Below, piece after piece: positions 63,110 through 64,000 of a stretch of 64,000 bases of DNA. A program made the translations under genes and the position numbers. The DNA comes from Methylotuvimicrobium sp018830325 (GTDB lineage: Bacteria; Pseudomonadota; Gammaproteobacteria; Methylococcales; Methylomonadaceae): assembly GCF_044788715.1 (NCBI RefSeq), contig NZ_CP173170.1, positions 124,001 through 188,000 of the forward strand, in the 5' to 3' direction. The notes under the pieces are model-generated. The model worked only from the letters and a program-made list of their open reading frames with translations. It ran no database searches and was not told where the DNA came from. Numbering within the stretch: the first letter of the stretch is position 1; the number at the start of each line of letters is the position of its first letter.

Positions 63110-63813
63110 AAAGAACGGTTCTGGTGACCGGCGCCAGTTCCGGAATCGGACGAGCGGTGGCTAGAAAATTATTGAGCGAAGGTCATCATGTGCTTGGCGT
63201 ATCGCGCGATGCCGATCGTTTTCAAACGTCGATGCCGAATTTTACGGCGGTGCAAATGGATTTGAGTCACTTGACGGGCTTGGCAGATCAAGCGACCCAG
63301 TTGAGCAAGGATTATCCTGAAATCGATGCTGCGGTTTTTTGTGCCGGTGCGGGTCGCTTCGGTTCGTTGGAAGAGTTTTCGTTTGCCGCGATTGAAGCAT
63401 TGATGACGGTCAATTTTACCGGGCAGGCGTTTTTGACGCGCGCACTGTTGCCGGGATTGAAAAAACAAGCGCGGGGCGATTTGATTTTCATCGGCTCGGA
63501 AGCGGCGCTCAAGGGGAGCCGCAAAGGCGCGGTATACTGCGCGAGTAAATTCGCGGTGCGCGGATTTACTCAGGCATTGCGCGAGGAATGTTCGAAAAGC
63601 CGTGTTAGGATTGCGCTGATTAATCCAGGCATGGTCAATACGCCGTTTTTCGAGACCTTGTCCTTCGAGCCCGGCGGCGAGGCCGGACAAGTTATCGAGC
63701 CTGAAGATGTTGCCGATGCGGTGATTTATATTCTGCATTCGAATGCTAACATCGTCGTCGATGAAATTAACTTAAGCCCGCTGAATAAAGTGGTTAAATT
63801 CAAAAAATCGTGA
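63097..63813 (+). CDS. Short-chain dehydrogenase/reductase
   Basis: A 238-residue classical SDR with TGASSGIG (residues 11-18), catalytic Ser in FIGSEAALKG and Tyr-x3-Lys in YCASKF. It resembles YdfG/sepiapterin-reductase-like members; substrate unknown. The start lies inside the SPL-like gene, so the two are probably translated together. Confidence 0.85.
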   Translation: MPFVKRTVLVTGASSGIGRAVARKLLSEGHHVLGVSRDADRFQTSMPNFTAVQMDLSHLTGLADQATQLSKDYPEIDAAVFCAGAGRFGSLEEFSFAAIEALMTVNFTGQAFLTRALLPGLKKQARGDLIFIGSEAALKGSRKGAVYCASKFAVRGFTQALREECSKSRVRIALINPGMVNTPFFETLSFEPGGEAGQVIEPEDVADAVIYILHSNANIVVDEINLSPLNKVVKFKKS

Positions 63814-64000
63814 ATGATTCGTTATTCTAATAAAAAGCATTTTGACCACGAAGCACACGAAAATTACGAAAATATTTAATTAATTATGCTTCCCAAGCTA
63901 TTCACACAAAGGGTAGTTCAGCATATTTTAGTAACCATTTGATTTATTTAATAATTTTTGTGGGATAATTGTCGAATGTTTAGGTTTATCCATTCGCCGA
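63814..64000. other. Right-edge intergenic region
   Basis: 187 bp of AT-rich sequence. At 63841-63870 TTTGACCACGAAGCACACG followed by AAAATTACGAAAA looks like a common dispersed repeat. An ATG at 63976 opens a short frame to the edge (MFRFIHSP), too short to judge. Confidence 0.4.

Noticed and set aside
63976..64000. Start of a new gene at the right edge
   Set aside because: Only eight codons are visible and there is no ribosome-binding site.

Overview
The window is chromosomal DNA of a gammaproteobacterium, most likely a methanotroph or methylotroph of the Methylococcales (Methylomicrobium/Methylotuvimicrobium/Methylobacter type). The 16S rRNA has gammaproteobacterial features. The gene order folB/plsY/tsaD/rpsU/dnaG/rpoD/tRNA-Ile2 and radC/coaBC/dut/algC/argB is gammaproteobacterial. 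A methanethiol oxidase operon and copper-protein genes point to C1/sulfur metabolism. The placement is inferred from gene content and from the look of the rRNA; no database was consulted.

Layout. 1-8.2 kb: a truncated SGNH esterase, a pteridine reductase, a kinase-like protein, folB-folK, plsY, tsaD and the macromolecular-synthesis operon rpsU-yqeY-dnaG-rpoD. 10-17 kb: tRNA-Ile2, the SAM cycle genes metK-ahcY-metF, rsmE with a CPBP protease, yajQ and cca. 17-23.5 kb: a TauE/SafE transporter, guaB-guaA-tadA and pgi. 24-28.4 kb: a looser accessory region with two exported membrane-anchored proteins (one a cupredoxin), a YqaA-type and an unknown membrane protein, and a YceI protein. 28.9-37 kb: msbA, then a complete rrn operon (two promoters, boxA, 16S, tRNA-Ile, tRNA-Ala, 23S, 5S, terminator). 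37.2-40.6 kb: an Mla/MCE lipid-transport operon. 41-46.6 kb: a helical protein and the mto operon (TetR regulator, DUF4242 protein, MtoX, SCO-MauG fusion). 46.8-64 kb: yggS, pilTU, djlA, purC, radC, coaBC-dut-algC-argB, a DUF4124 protein, proC-yggT-yggU, a spore-photoproduct-lyase-like radical SAM protein and an SDR.

The most striking item is inside the 23S rRNA gene. The loop of helix 25 is replaced by an insertion of about 297 bp, bounded by a perfect 17-bp inverted repeat and almost filled by an 84-codon ORF for a GIY-YIG nuclease-like protein with its catalytic residues intact. There is no room for a self-splicing intron, so this looks like an rRNA intervening sequence carrying its own homing-type nuclease. 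Its Shine-Dalgarno sequence lies in the extended stem.

The second theme is a dense population of non-coding, MITE-like palindromic repeats in nearly every long intergenic gap. I name four terminal-inverted-repeat types RepA-RepD and one large palindrome RepE. Several share a common internal core, and they are nested in one another. RepC is inserted at the same TGAA/TTCA site of that core in opposite orientations, with matching 4-bp direct repeats. No transposase gene is present.
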